Shown here: positions 36,740 through 46,736 of the stretch, one piece after another
How the letters are laid out: the number at the start of each line of letters is the position of its first letter
Position numbering within the stretch: the stretch's first letter is position 1
Assembly (NCBI GenBank): GCA_023487035.1
Contig: JAMDEN010000129.1
Span: 1 to 48,720, forward strand
Direction: 5' to 3'
Source of the DNA: Actinomycetota bacterium
Lineage (GTDB): Bacteria > Actinomycetota > Humimicrobiia > Humimicrobiales > Humimicrobiaceae
DNA: 48,720 nt
The notes under the pieces: generated by a model
What the model was told of the DNA's origin: nothing
The model's input: only the letters and a program-made list of their open reading frames with translations
Databases searched by the model: none
Translations under genes and position numbers: made by a program

Positions 36740-37988
36740 CAAATCCTTTTAACGTTTTATTTAAAAAATTAACTAAATTATTTATATCTTTTTTAGTAAT
36801 TACTAAAGGCGGGAGTAATCTTACTGTAAAATCAGAAATTTTATTTAATAAAAGATTATTTTTTAGTGCTAAATTTACCAAATCTCCCGCAATAGGAAAT
36901 TTAAATTCAATAGCAAGCATAAGTCCCCTGCCTCTAACTTCTTTTATTAAATTTATATATTTTTCTTGAAGATTTTTTAAACATGAAAATAAATAATTGC
37001 CAATTTTTTCTGATTTTTTTATCAAATCATGTTTTTTAAAATAATTTAAAACAGCAACCCCAGCCGCACAAGATGCTGCATTACCTCCAAATGTAGATCC
37101 GTGAGAACCTGGAACAAAAGCCTTGCTGATTTCATTGTTTGAAATTATAGCTCCTATTGGCATACCCCCTCCAAGGCTTTTTGCTACTACCAGAATATCA
37201 GGAATAATATTGTAATTCTCATAAGCAAAAAGTGAGCCTGTTCTTCCAAATCCTGTCTGAATTTCATCAAGTATTAATAAAATATCTTTTTCTGTGCACA
37301 AATTACGTAATTCATACATAAATTTTTCATCTGTAACATTTATGCCACCTTCACCCTGTATTGGTTCAATTAAGATAGCACACGTATTATCATTAACATT
37401 AGCTTTTACTGAATCTAAATCATTTAACACAGCATATCTGAAACCTTGAAGCAATGGTTCAAACAATGATTGTTTTTTAACTTGTGCTGTTGCTGAAAGT
37501 GCCCCAAAAGTTCTTCCATGAAAAGAATTATAAAAAGAAATAATTTCATATCTGTCTTTATTGTATTTATCTGTTGAGTATTTTCTCGCAAGTTTAATTG
37601 CTCCTTCTATTGCTTCTGCACCGCTATTAGCAAAAAAAACTTTTTCACCAAAATCAGTTAAATTACATAATAGTTTAGCTAAAGTTACTTGTGGTTCATT
37701 AAAATAAATATTTGATGGTTGAATAATTTTAGAAACCTGTTTTTTAATAGCCAAGACAACTTCACTATTGGAATGCCCTACATTTAAACACCCGTAACCT
37801 GCAGTAAAATCAGTGTATTTATTACCTTCTACATCCCACAAATATTGCATTTTAGCTTTTTCAAATACAACAGGTTGTCTTGAATAAGTATTCATTAAGA
37901 ACTTCATTCCTTCTTCATATAAGGAAGTATTTTTTAAAATTTTTTTACTATCATTAATTTTTGTGCCATCTTTAGTTAAATCAGTCAT
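36720..37988 (-). CDS. argD: Acetylornithine aminotransferase
   Basis: 422 residues, a class III PLP aminotransferase. NSGAEAIEGAIKLARKY, FHGRTFGALSATAQ, DEIQTGFGRTG and the PLP lysine in VVAKSLGGGMPIGA are present. In this operon it converts N-acetylglutamate semialdehyde to N-acetylornithine. The N-terminus is ~20 residues longer than usual. It overlaps argF. Confidence 0.95.
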   Translation of the reverse strand: MTDLTKDGTKINDSKKILKNTSLYEEGMKFLMNTYSRQPVVFEKAKMQYLWDVEGNKYTDFTAGYGCLNVGHSNSEVVLAIKKQVSKIIQPSNIYFNEPQVTLAKLLCNLTDFGEKVFFANSGAEAIEGAIKLARKYSTDKYNKDRYEIISFYNSFHGRTFGALSATAQVKKQSLFEPLLQGFRYAVLNDLDSVKANVNDNTCAILIEPIQGEGGINVTDEKFMYELRNLCTEKDILLILDEIQTGFGRTGSLFAYENYNIIPDILVVAKSLGGGMPIGAIISNNEISKAFVPGSHGSTFGGNAASCAAGVAVLNYFKKHDLIKKSEKIGNYLFSCLKNLQEKYINLIKEVRGRGLMLAIEFKFPIAGDLVNLALKNNLLLNKISDFTVRLLPPLVITKKDINNLVNFLNKTLKGFDENEKN

Positions 37989-38143
37989 TTTATAATCCTT
38001 ACTTATTTAATTTTTTAAAAATTATTTTTTAAATAAAAATTTCAAAGTAATTTATAATACATTTAATTTAATAATACATAATACATATAATATTTATAAT
38101 TTATTTATAATCTAATTATAATTTATTCATAGATTAATATTAA

Positions 38144-39067
38144 TCATTCTTTTACTATCATTGTCCCGATTCCTTTATCAGTAAATATTTCTATTAAAAT
38201 GGAGTGTTCGGCATTACCATTTAATATATGTGTCCTTTCCACTCCATTCATTAATGCATCAATACAAGCATTTACCTTGGGAACCATTCCTTTATTTATG
38301 TCTTTAGTTTCAATTAATTTGCGGCATTTTGAAACAGAAATTTTTGAAATAAGCTTTTCGCTTGAATTTATCATTATTTTTATTCCATCAACATCAGTTA
38401 AAAGTATCATTTTTTTTGCTTTAAATTTGGACGCAATTTCACATGCAAAAGTATCAGCATTAATATTGTAAATATTTCCCTTATTATCTGAACCTAGTGT
38501 TGCAATTACCGGAATATAACCATTACTTAAAACATTTAAAAGAAAATCTATGTTTATTTTGACAATTTCACCAACATATCCCAAATCAATTTCTTTATTA
38601 TCTTTTTTGTAAATCTTTTTTTTGCAATTAACAAAATTTGCATCATTTCCTGATAATCCAACTGCAATTTCTCCATGTCTATTTAAAAATGATACAATTT
38701 TTGAATTAACTTCACCAAGCAAGACCATTTTTACTACATCTATTGCATCTTTACTGGTAATTCTCATGCCATCACAAAATTCAACCTTTATATTTTTTTC
38801 TTCCATTAATTTTGTAATCTGCTTTCCCCCACCATGAATAACTATTACATTTATACCTACATATTTCATTAATATCAGATCATCAAGAACTCTCATAAGG
38901 CTTTTATCATCATCCATTATGGTGCCCCCGAGCTTGACTACTACAATTTTATTAAAATATTCTTTAATATACGGTAATGCTTCAAGTAAAATTTGAGCTT
39001 TATTTTTATAAATATCTTCAATTGACTTTTCAATTCCGTTATAATATTCAATTAAATCCTTACTCAT
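38144..39067 (-). CDS. argB: Acetylglutamate kinase
   Basis: 307 residues. It phosphorylates N-acetylglutamate. KLGGTIMDD and VIVIHGGGKQI bind substrate and ATP; LLTDVDGIK and GNAEHSILIEIF follow. The N-terminal ~25-residue helix is typical of arginine-sensitive hexameric kinases, so feedback inhibition is plausible. argC lies 44 bp upstream; argJ, often between them, is absent. Confidence 0.96.
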   Translation of the reverse strand: MSKDLIEYYNGIEKSIEDIYKNKAQILLEALPYIKEYFNKIVVVKLGGTIMDDDKSLMRVLDDLILMKYVGINVIVIHGGGKQITKLMEEKNIKVEFCDGMRITSKDAIDVVKMVLLGEVNSKIVSFLNRHGEIAVGLSGNDANFVNCKKKIYKKDNKEIDLGYVGEIVKINIDFLLNVLSNGYIPVIATLGSDNKGNIYNINADTFACEIASKFKAKKMILLTDVDGIKIMINSSEKLISKISVSKCRKLIETKDINKGMVPKVNACIDALMNGVERTHILNGNAEHSILIEIFTDKGIGTMIVKE

Positions 39068-39111
39068 GTTATTTCCGTTTCACTTATAAATTATTTTTAA
39101 CTGATTTTAAT

Positions 39112-40182
39112 TTAATTATAAATACTGTTTAATCTTAAACCTTCATCTTCATTAAAACCAAACATTATATTCATATTCTGAACAGCCTGTCCTGAAGCAC
39201 CTTTTAATATATTATCTATTGCACTAAAAATTTTTATTACATTAGTCCTTTTATCAAAAATAAAACCTATATGTGCAGTATTTGTTCCAACAACATTTTT
39301 AAGAGAAGGAATATTTTCACCTAAAAATTTAACAAATATTTCAGATTTATAATCATTATAAAAATACTGATAAATTTTATCTTCAAGATCTGTAATATTT
39401 AAATCTTTTTTTAAATTAACATAAATAGTTGAAAATATACCTCTATCCAAAGGTAAAATATGCGGAGTAAAACATATTTTTATTTTTTTAGAGCTTATTT
39501 TGTTAATTTCCTGCTCCATTTCAGGTATATGCCTATGATTTATAGCAGAATATGCATAAAAATTATCAAATATATTTAAAAATAAATATTCATCTTTTAA
39601 CTTTTTACCTGCTCCACTTACTCCAGATTTAGAATCTATATTTATAGATTCAATTTTTAATTCTTTTATTTTTAATATTGGAGCTAAGGCTAATAAAGCT
39701 GCAGTTGGATAACACCCTGGATTAGCAATATATTTTGCCTTTTTTATTATTTCTCTGTTAATTTCACTTAAGCCATATACAAATTCAGGAATATACTCTT
39801 TTAAAATATGCTCATTTTCATACCATTTTTCATATTCATTTTCATCCTTAATTCTAAAATCTGCACCTAAGTCTATAATCTTACCTTTAAATATTTCCAC
39901 TATTTCTGAAACATATTGCATTGATTTACCAGGAGGAAGACATAAAAATATTGCATCTACACTATTTAAGTCCCCTTTTTTTATTTCATCGATAAAAGTT
40001 AGTTCTGAATTATTTTTTAAACTTAAAGTTAATGGGAACACTTCTGCAATTTTTTTTTCCGCATATGTTCTTGATGTTATATATTTAATTTCCGCATTTT
40101 TATGATTATCAAGAATTTTAATTAATTCAATTCCTGTATAACCTGAACCTCCTACTATAGCTACTTTGATCTTATCATTCAT
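39112..40182 (-). CDS. argC: N-acetyl-gamma-glutamyl-phosphate reductase
   Basis: 356 residues. It reduces N-acetylglutamyl phosphate to the semialdehyde with NADPH. The Rossmann motif GGSGYTGIEL, the catalytic cysteine in NPGCYPTAALL and the histidine in HRHIPEMEQE are present. It is the first gene of the arginine operon, with a possible ArgR site upstream. Confidence 0.96.
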   Translation of the reverse strand: MNDKIKVAIVGGSGYTGIELIKILDNHKNAEIKYITSRTYAEKKIAEVFPLTLSLKNNSELTFIDEIKKGDLNSVDAIFLCLPPGKSMQYVSEIVEIFKGKIIDLGADFRIKDENEYEKWYENEHILKEYIPEFVYGLSEINREIIKKAKYIANPGCYPTAALLALAPILKIKELKIESINIDSKSGVSGAGKKLKDEYLFLNIFDNFYAYSAINHRHIPEMEQEINKISSKKIKICFTPHILPLDRGIFSTIYVNLKKDLNITDLEDKIYQYFYNDYKSEIFVKFLGENIPSLKNVVGTNTAHIGFIFDKRTNVIKIFSAIDNILKGASGQAVQNMNIMFGFNEDEGLRLNSIYN

Positions 40183-40246
40183 TTTTTACCTTTTATAAAA
40201 TAATATTTAATATTTTTTAGATAATTTACTTTATTTAATATTTAAT

Positions 40247-40282
40247 TATGCATATTATACATATATTTTACATATTATGCAA
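40247..40282 (-). promoter_or_regulatory. Candidate ArgR operator upstream of argC
   Basis: TATGCATATTATACATA (40247-40263) is a palindrome with one mismatch. A second half-like element TACATATTATGCAA (40269-40282) lies beside it. Two adjacent AT-rich 18-bp sites in this place are the layout expected for hexameric ArgR, and argR is in the operon. The match to known ARG boxes is only moderate. Confidence 0.35.
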
Positions 40283-40438
40283 TTATAAAAAAATTTTTTT
40301 TAAAATTTTTTCTTTTAAAGTAAAAGTCATTTTTTTAAGTTATAATAAATAAAATCATCTTTTTATTAATAAAATTATATTTTTATACATGAATTTTTTA
40401 TATAATAATTAATATTTTTTATTAAAAATTTTTTTATT

Positions 40439-42340
40439 ATGACTATTAAAATAGAAAAAATAAAAAATTTTTACTTAAAATATAGGTTATTATTATTTGC
40501 TATATTAGCGTCAATAATTCCCTTAATATTTTATTTATTAACCCTTGAAAGAAAATTAATTGGTGGTGATACGTCATGGTATATGGTTGAACTTCCACAA
40601 ATGTTTTTACTTCCACCAACAGGATATCCTGTTTTTTCTTTAACAGGTAAGTTATTTTCAATAATCCCTATAGGTCCACTTGCATTAAGATTAAATTTAA
40701 TATCAGCGGTTTTTGGTTCACTTACTATATTATTTTTATTTATGTCTATTAATAAATTAATAAAAAATGAATTTTTAAGCCTTATTGCTTCACTTTCTTT
40801 TGCATTTGTATATCCTTACTGGTTTTATGCAAACAGGCTTGAATTTGATACTTTAAATAGTTTTTATATTGCCTTATTATTATTTGCAATTTTCAAATAT
40901 CAGGAAAATCAACTTAGAAAAAATCTATACTTTTGTTTTGCTTGTCTTGGGCTTTTATTAACTAATCATCCTATTGCCTTTTTTATAATGCCTGCTTTTT
41001 TAATTTTGATATTAACTATCAATATTAAAATATTTAAAAATATTAAAGTTATTTTCTTAAGTATTTTATTTTTTATTTTACCTCTTTTTTCATATTCTTA
41101 TATTTATATAAGATCAAAACAAGGGTTTGGAAAAGCAAATACACTTTTAAAATTTATATATTTTGTAACTGGTCGGGAAGAATCAGGTAGAACTTTTGGT
41201 GGAAGTTTCGGAGACAAGCATCTGCCAGGTATATTAAAAGTAATGCTTGATTATTTGAAGTTAATAAAAAACAACTATGGAATTATTTTAGTAATTGTTG
41301 CCGTTATCGGATTTATATATTTATGTAAGAAAAACTGGAAAATTGCTTCATTTTTACTTCTTGCCATAGTTTTTAATTTAATCATAACTACTCAATATCT
41401 TGACTGGGCTGTCTTAAATTACACTCTTAATATAATGCTTATAATGTCTGTTTATATAGGTTTTGGATTTTTATTTTTTACTGATTTATTAAAAATTTTA
41501 TTTAATAAATTATCATCAAAAGAAAACAAAAAAGCTTTTAATTTAAAAACTTTCAAATATTTTTCTTTTATTGTTTTATTCTTATTATTTGCTTCATTAC
41601 CTGTTTCATTAATTACAAATAATTATGAAAAATGCAATTTAAAAAAACCTTCGGGTATATACTTATTTTGGGATAATGCATATAAATCAATGGATAAAAA
41701 TGCAAAGCTTTATGTTTATACCGCTTCAACTAATATAGGTATTTTTATAGGGAAATTTGAGCAAAAAGAAAAGAATATTCAAATAATAAGCAATAATGAT
41801 GTTGAGTATAATTTTGAAAATATAATTAAACAGGTATCAAGTGGAACTTCTGTATATTTTATTGGAAATGATGCAGCAATAAGTAAAATTTTCACAACAG
41901 AGAAGATCGGCCAACCTTTTTATTGGGACAGATATAATGAAAATCTTCAGTTATGCAAAATAACAAAAGCAGAACCAAGGATTAAAATAAAAAGTATCAT
42001 TAAAAGTCAGGAATTAAAATTCGGGAAAGAAATAGTTATAGAATATAAAATTAAAAATAATAGCAATGATGTTTTAAAGATAAATTCTATAGAACTGAAA
42101 TTACCGGAAGGATTAAAATTTGAGGGAGTTCTTAGTGAAGGATATATTAATCAGAATCCTGGAATAAGTAGAGGGATGTATATGTGGGTTAGTGATAATT
42201 ATATTGTAAATGCTGGAAATGAGATTAACCTTATATTTAAAATTATCCCGACAAAAATAGGTAATTTTAGTGTAAAATTAAAATTAACAACTTGTGGTAT
42301 TTATTTTGATGCAGAAGATTTATTATTAAAAATAAATTAA
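40439..42340 (+). CDS. DUF2723-like membrane glycosyltransferase
   Basis: 633 residues. About ten membrane helices fill residues 15-385. The first loop GGDTSWYMVELPQ and PPTGYPVFSLTGKLFSIIPIG match the DUF2723 family (GT-C fold), where the acidic residue acts with a polyprenyl-phosphate sugar. LLLTNHPIAFFIMPAF is another family feature. The last ~130 residues form a beta-sandwich-like domain. With the two genes after it, it probably glycosylates envelope molecules; the acceptor is unknown. It is divergent from the arg operon. Confidence 0.75.
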   Translation: MTIKIEKIKNFYLKYRLLLFAILASIIPLIFYLLTLERKLIGGDTSWYMVELPQMFLLPPTGYPVFSLTGKLFSIIPIGPLALRLNLISAVFGSLTILFLFMSINKLIKNEFLSLIASLSFAFVYPYWFYANRLEFDTLNSFYIALLLFAIFKYQENQLRKNLYFCFACLGLLLTNHPIAFFIMPAFLILILTINIKIFKNIKVIFLSILFFILPLFSYSYIYIRSKQGFGKANTLLKFIYFVTGREESGRTFGGSFGDKHLPGILKVMLDYLKLIKNNYGIILVIVAVIGFIYLCKKNWKIASFLLLAIVFNLIITTQYLDWAVLNYTLNIMLIMSVYIGFGFLFFTDLLKILFNKLSSKENKKAFNLKTFKYFSFIVLFLLFASLPVSLITNNYEKCNLKKPSGIYLFWDNAYKSMDKNAKLYVYTASTNIGIFIGKFEQKEKNIQIISNNDVEYNFENIIKQVSSGTSVYFIGNDAAISKIFTTEKIGQPFYWDRYNENLQLCKITKAEPRIKIKSIIKSQELKFGKEIVIEYKIKNNSNDVLKINSIELKLPEGLKFEGVLSEGYINQNPGISRGMYMWVSDNYIVNAGNEINLIFKIIPTKIGNFSVKLKLTTCGIYFDAEDLLLKIN

Positions 42341-42370
42341 AAATATTTAAATATTTTTTAATTTTCAGTT

Positions 42371-43057
42371 ATGTTTAAATCAGATAAAATATATATAATA
42401 ATTCCTGCTTATAATGAAGCTTCTCTGATACCAACTGTTTTAAATGATTTAATTAATAATGGATATAAAAATATCATAGTAGTTGATGATGGTTCTACTG
42501 ATAATACATCCGGTATTGTAAAAAATTTTAATGTAGATTTAATAAAACATCCTGTAAATATGGGACCTGGAGCTGCAATAAAAACTGGTATAGATTACGC
42601 CTTATTAAAGAATGCTAAAATAATGATAACTTTTGATGCTGACGGACAGCATCTTGCAAAAGATATACCAAATCTTATAAGTCCCATAATTAATAATCAG
42701 GCAGAAATAACTCTCGGTAACAGATTTATAAATAATATGAGTAATGTCCCTGTCTTTAAAAAAATTATTTTGAAATTAGGAGCATTCTTAATGTTTTTAA
42801 TGTATGGAATTTTATCCAGTGATTCTCATAACGGGTTAAAGGCAATAAGCAAATCAGCAGCATTAAAAATTAATATTAAATCCAACGGGTGGGAATATTG
42901 CTCTGAAATTATTGAAGAAATAATGTTAAAAAAAATAAAATATATTGAAGTACCTGTAACAGTCAACTATTCTGATTATTCAATAAAAAAAGGACAAAAA
43001 ATTTATAATAGTTTTTATATAGTATCAAAAATGTTTTTAAAATGGATTTTTGGATAA
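42371..43057 (+). CDS. Family 2 glycosyltransferase (polyprenyl-phosphate sugar synthase type)
   Basis: 228 residues. IIIPAYNEASLIPTVL and VVDDGSTDNT form the nucleotide-sugar site, and TFDADGQH is the metal-binding DxD. No C-terminal membrane helices follow, unlike full dolichol-phosphate mannose synthases. A DUF2304 gene comes 11 bp later, a very common pairing. It probably loads a sugar on a lipid carrier for the upstream GT-C protein. Confidence 0.88.
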   Translation: MFKSDKIYIIIPAYNEASLIPTVLNDLINNGYKNIIVVDDGSTDNTSGIVKNFNVDLIKHPVNMGPGAAIKTGIDYALLKNAKIMITFDADGQHLAKDIPNLISPIINNQAEITLGNRFINNMSNVPVFKKIILKLGAFLMFLMYGILSSDSHNGLKAISKSAALKINIKSNGWEYCSEIIEEIMLKKIKYIEVPVTVNYSDYSIKKGQKIYNSFYIVSKMFLKWIFG

Positions 43058-43068
43058 TGGAGGTTTAA

Positions 43069-43461
43069 ATGCATCCCATATATATAATTTCCATCATTTT
43101 TATCATTGCTGTTATTATAAATATTTTTATAAAAATTAAAGATAAAAAATTAATTGTAAATGAATTAATTTTTTGGATTTTAATAATAATAGCATTAATT
43201 TTAATATCGGTTTTTCCGGATTTTGCTGTAAAAACCGCACATTTTTTTGGTTTTAAAAGCGCATTTGACTTCTTTATAGCCTTATCAATATTGGTAATAT
43301 TTTTATTTTTATTTAATATTTATAAAAAAATAAGAATTCTTGAAGAAAAATTTACAAGGTTAATAGAAAATATTGCTATAAACAATTCCATTAATAGCTC
43401 CATTAAAAATGAAAATGAAATTAATTTAAAAAGCCATAACGATGAAGATAAGAATATTTAA
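43069..43461 (+). CDS. DUF2304 membrane protein
   Basis: 130 residues with three membrane helices (3-22, 30-50, 66-86) and a polar C-terminal coil. FWILIIIALILISVFPD is the family signature. It is the usual companion of GT2 enzymes and probably anchors or helps them. The ribosome binding site is GGAGG. Confidence 0.82.
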   Translation: MHPIYIISIIFIIAVIINIFIKIKDKKLIVNELIFWILIIIALILISVFPDFAVKTAHFFGFKSAFDFFIALSILVIFLFLFNIYKKIRILEEKFTRLIENIAINNSINSSIKNENEINLKSHNDEDKNI

Positions 43462-43542
43462 AAAATTATATATTCAGCAGATTATAAATTAAATTTTATT
43501 TTTACAATTAATTAAAAATTTTTAAATAACTCTAAGAAAATT

Positions 43543-44193
43543 ATGGAAGAAAAAGATAAATTTTTAAGATTAAGACAGGAAATGGTACGTTATCAGATTA
43601 TTAACAGAAATATAAAGGATAATAATGTAATCAGGGCGATGGAAAAAGTCCCAAGACATTTATTTGTTGATGAAGTATATCAAAATGAAGCACATTCTGA
43701 TTATCCCATCCCTATAGGTTCAGGACAAACAATTTCACAACCTTATATTGTTGCATTAATGACTCAAGAGCTTTCATTATTAAAAAGTGACAAAGTGCTT
43801 GAAATCGGAACAGGCTCAGGCTATCAGACAGCAATCTTAGCTGAAATAGCAAATGAAGTTTTTACTGTTGAAAAATTACCTGAGTTAATGCAAAAAGCTA
43901 AAAAAGTTTTATTAGAACTTAATTATAAAAATATATATTTTAAAAATTCTGATGGTTATAATGGCTGGCCTGAAGAGTCGCCTTTTGATAAAATAATTGT
44001 AACAGCAGCTCCAGAATATATACCTGATTCTTTAATTAATCAGTTAAAAGATACCGGGATTATGATAATTCCTGTTGGATTAACTGGATTTGATCAAAAA
44101 TTATTTAAAATTACTAAACTAAAAAATAAAATTTTAAAAGATGAAATATGTGATGTTGCTTTTGTACCTTTAATAAGAGAAAAAAATAAATAA
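43543..44193 (+). CDS. pcm: Protein-L-isoaspartate O-methyltransferase
   Basis: 216 residues. It methylates isoaspartyl residues to start repair of aged proteins. RHLFVDEVY and PIGSGQTISQPYIVALMTQ are the substrate loop; VLEIGTGSGYQTAILAE is the AdoMet-binding motif I. It is convergent with pheT. Confidence 0.95.
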   Translation: MEEKDKFLRLRQEMVRYQIINRNIKDNNVIRAMEKVPRHLFVDEVYQNEAHSDYPIPIGSGQTISQPYIVALMTQELSLLKSDKVLEIGTGSGYQTAILAEIANEVFTVEKLPELMQKAKKVLLELNYKNIYFKNSDGYNGWPEESPFDKIIVTAAPEYIPDSLINQLKDTGIMIIPVGLTGFDQKLFKITKLKNKILKDEICDVAFVPLIREKNK

Positions 44194-44221
44194 TCTTGCA
44201 ATGAATGTTAAATTGCAGTCT

Positions 44222-46636
44222 TTATTGTCTTAAAACAGCGCCAAATTTTCTGTTAAGGTTCTCAATTATTCTTTTAGAAATAATCTCAACTTCCAAATCC
44301 TTTAAAGTCCTGTCATCAGCTCTAAATTCAAGTGAGTAAGCAAGGCTTTTTTTGCCATCTTCTATTTGCTTGCCTTTATATAAATCAAATAATCTTAAAT
44401 TTACAAGATTTTTTCCGCCATTTTTATATATTTCTTCTTCAACTTCACTATTTGTAACTTTTTCATCTATAACAATAGCTAAGTCAATACTAATAGATGG
44501 AAATTGCGGAATTTGTTTAAATTGCTGCTTTTTATCTGATTTAATTATAAAATTATCCAAATCAATTTCCATAAAATAAACATCTTGTCTTATATCCAAT
44601 AAATTAACAAGCTGTGGATGAATTTTACCTATGATACCAATTTTTTCATTATTAAAATTAATATCTGCGCTTATTGATGGATGAAAAAACTTATATTCAT
44701 TATTTAATAATTTTAAACTATCCTTTAAAAGAAATTTTTCAAAAAGATATTCCAGCAAACCCTTTAAATCATAAAAATCATAAGTTCTTTCACTATAATT
44801 CCAGCTTTTTAAATTTGCTTTTCCGGATAATAATACTGCAAGTCTGGTTTTTTCAATCGGTAAATTATTTTTACCGGAATTATCTTTAAAAAATACTTTA
44901 GATATTTCAAAAATTCTTAAATTCAGTATTTTTCTTGAAATATTATCTTTTAAATTTTTAACTAGCGATTGTAAAAGAGTTGTTCTTAAAATTTCAAAGT
45001 CTTCATTTAAAGGATTCGATATCCTGACATAATCTTTAAAGCTGGTTTCCTCGTTTAATTTAAAAAAGTTAAATTCCTTAAGACTTATAAATGAATAATT
45101 AATAACTTCGTTAAATCCTGAATCTTCAAGAGTTTGCCTTATTTTCATAGTCATTTTTTGACTATAAGAGTATTTACCATGACTTGACCTTGAATCAAGT
45201 TTTTGTGTTGGAATATTTTCAAATCCATAAATTCTTGCTATTTCTTCTACTAAATCTATTTCTCTTTCCAGATCTTCAAATCTGAAAGAAGGAACAAGAG
45301 CAGAAATATAATCATCGCTTATTTTATTTTTTATTCCAAGTCTTTCAAGTATTAAAGAAGCAGCTTTCCTTTCAATGTCTATTCCAAGAATTTGCTTTAT
45401 TTTGCTAAATCTTAAATTTATATTTCTTTCCCTATTAACATCAAGATAACAATCATAAATGACTTTTTCAAATTTCTGGCCGGTTATTTTATTTAAAAGT
45501 TCCTCAAATCTTTTTAATGCTATTATTGTTAGCATGGGATCAATTTTCTTTTCGAATCTGTTAGAAGCCTCGCTTCTTAACCCTAATTTTTTTGAGGTTT
45601 TCATTATTGAGGGTCCCCAGAAATTTGCTGATTCAAGAAAAACATTTTTTGTTTTCTCATTTATCTCAGTATCTTTGCCTCCCATTATACCTGCAATAGC
45701 AACTGCATTTTTTTCATCAGCAATTACGATAGTATCTTCATTAAGAGTTCTTACAGTCCCATCAATTAATGTTATTGATTCATTTTTTTGAGCAGTTCTT
45801 ACTATTATTTTATTTGAAGCAAGTAATTCAGCATCAAAAGCATGTAATGGCTGACCGGTTTCAAGCATTATATAATTTGTTAAATCTACAACTAAATTAA
45901 TTGATCTTATATCACATAGCAAAAGCCTGTTTTTCATCCAGTCAGGAGTTTTTTTATCAACAATATCTTTAAATATTTTTGCAGAATATCTTGGGCAAAG
46001 TTGTAAGTTTTTTATTTCTATTTGAAAATTTTTATTAATATTGATTTCATTTTGACAATCATACTCGAGAGATTTAAATCTTAAACCAGTAATTGCACTA
46101 ATTTCTCTAGCTATACCAATAACACTTAAACAATCTGGTCTATTTGGAGTTACTTCGATTTCAAAAACCCAATCATCAAGACCAACCTGACGAGCAAAAC
46201 TTTCTCCAAGTTTATAATTACCCTCTAATATTAAAATTCCCTCTGATTCCTGTGAAAGGCCCAGTTCTTTTTCAGAACACATCATGCCTTCTGAATACTC
46301 TCCCCTTATTTTACTTTTTTTAATAGTAAAATCACCTATTTTTGCTCCTTCAAGGGCAAGAGCAACTAAATCCTTTTCCTTAAAATTATTTGCCCCGCAA
46401 ACTATATTTAATATTTCTGAGCCGATATTAACTTTACAAAGTGAAAGTTTATCTGCGTTAGGATGTTTTATGAAACTTTCTATTTGGGCAATAATAATAT
46501 TTTTATATTTATCACCAGTATATTCAAGCCTTTTAACTTCAGTACCGCTCATTGTAAGTTTGTTTGCAATATCCTGTGGAGAAAAATCCTTAAGATCTGC
46601 AACAAATTCTTCCAGCCAGCTATACGTAATTTTCAC
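44222..46636 (-). CDS. pheT: Phenylalanyl-tRNA synthetase beta subunit
   Basis: 804 residues, full length. Domains in order: tRNA-binding OB fold (40-150, HPNADKLSLCKVNIG), B3/B4 editing domain (NRPDCLSVIGIAREI; PLHAFDAELL), B5 domain, core catalytic-like domain and the C-terminal ferredoxin-fold anticodon domain (FPSISIDLAIVID). It works as an alpha2-beta2 tetramer with PheS, encoded 100 bp upstream. Confidence 0.97.
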   Translation of the reverse strand: MKITYSWLEEFVADLKDFSPQDIANKLTMSGTEVKRLEYTGDKYKNIIIAQIESFIKHPNADKLSLCKVNIGSEILNIVCGANNFKEKDLVALALEGAKIGDFTIKKSKIRGEYSEGMMCSEKELGLSQESEGILILEGNYKLGESFARQVGLDDWVFEIEVTPNRPDCLSVIGIAREISAITGLRFKSLEYDCQNEININKNFQIEIKNLQLCPRYSAKIFKDIVDKKTPDWMKNRLLLCDIRSINLVVDLTNYIMLETGQPLHAFDAELLASNKIIVRTAQKNESITLIDGTVRTLNEDTIVIADEKNAVAIAGIMGGKDTEINEKTKNVFLESANFWGPSIMKTSKKLGLRSEASNRFEKKIDPMLTIIALKRFEELLNKITGQKFEKVIYDCYLDVNRERNINLRFSKIKQILGIDIERKAASLILERLGIKNKISDDYISALVPSFRFEDLEREIDLVEEIARIYGFENIPTQKLDSRSSHGKYSYSQKMTMKIRQTLEDSGFNEVINYSFISLKEFNFFKLNEETSFKDYVRISNPLNEDFEILRTTLLQSLVKNLKDNISRKILNLRIFEISKVFFKDNSGKNNLPIEKTRLAVLLSGKANLKSWNYSERTYDFYDLKGLLEYLFEKFLLKDSLKLLNNEYKFFHPSISADINFNNEKIGIIGKIHPQLVNLLDIRQDVYFMEIDLDNFIIKSDKKQQFKQIPQFPSISIDLAIVIDEKVTNSEVEEEIYKNGGKNLVNLRLFDLYKGKQIEDGKKSLAYSLEFRADDRTLKDLEVEIISKRIIENLNRKFGAVLRQ

Positions 46637-46736
46637 TTAAAATATACTCCTTATATTTACTTTAATCATTTATTTTTATTAATATTAATATTAATAAAAA
46701 ATATTAATATATTAATATATTAAGAAATCTATAGAT

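Noticed and set aside
44195-44219. Terminator between pcm and pheT (TGCAAT...ATTGCA)
   Set aside because: The stem is only six pairs with a 9-base loop and no U tract on either strand.
46660-46735. TTAATA repeats before pheT as a regulatory repeat
   Set aside because: Simple AT repeats common in this base composition; no symmetric or spaced structure beyond chance.
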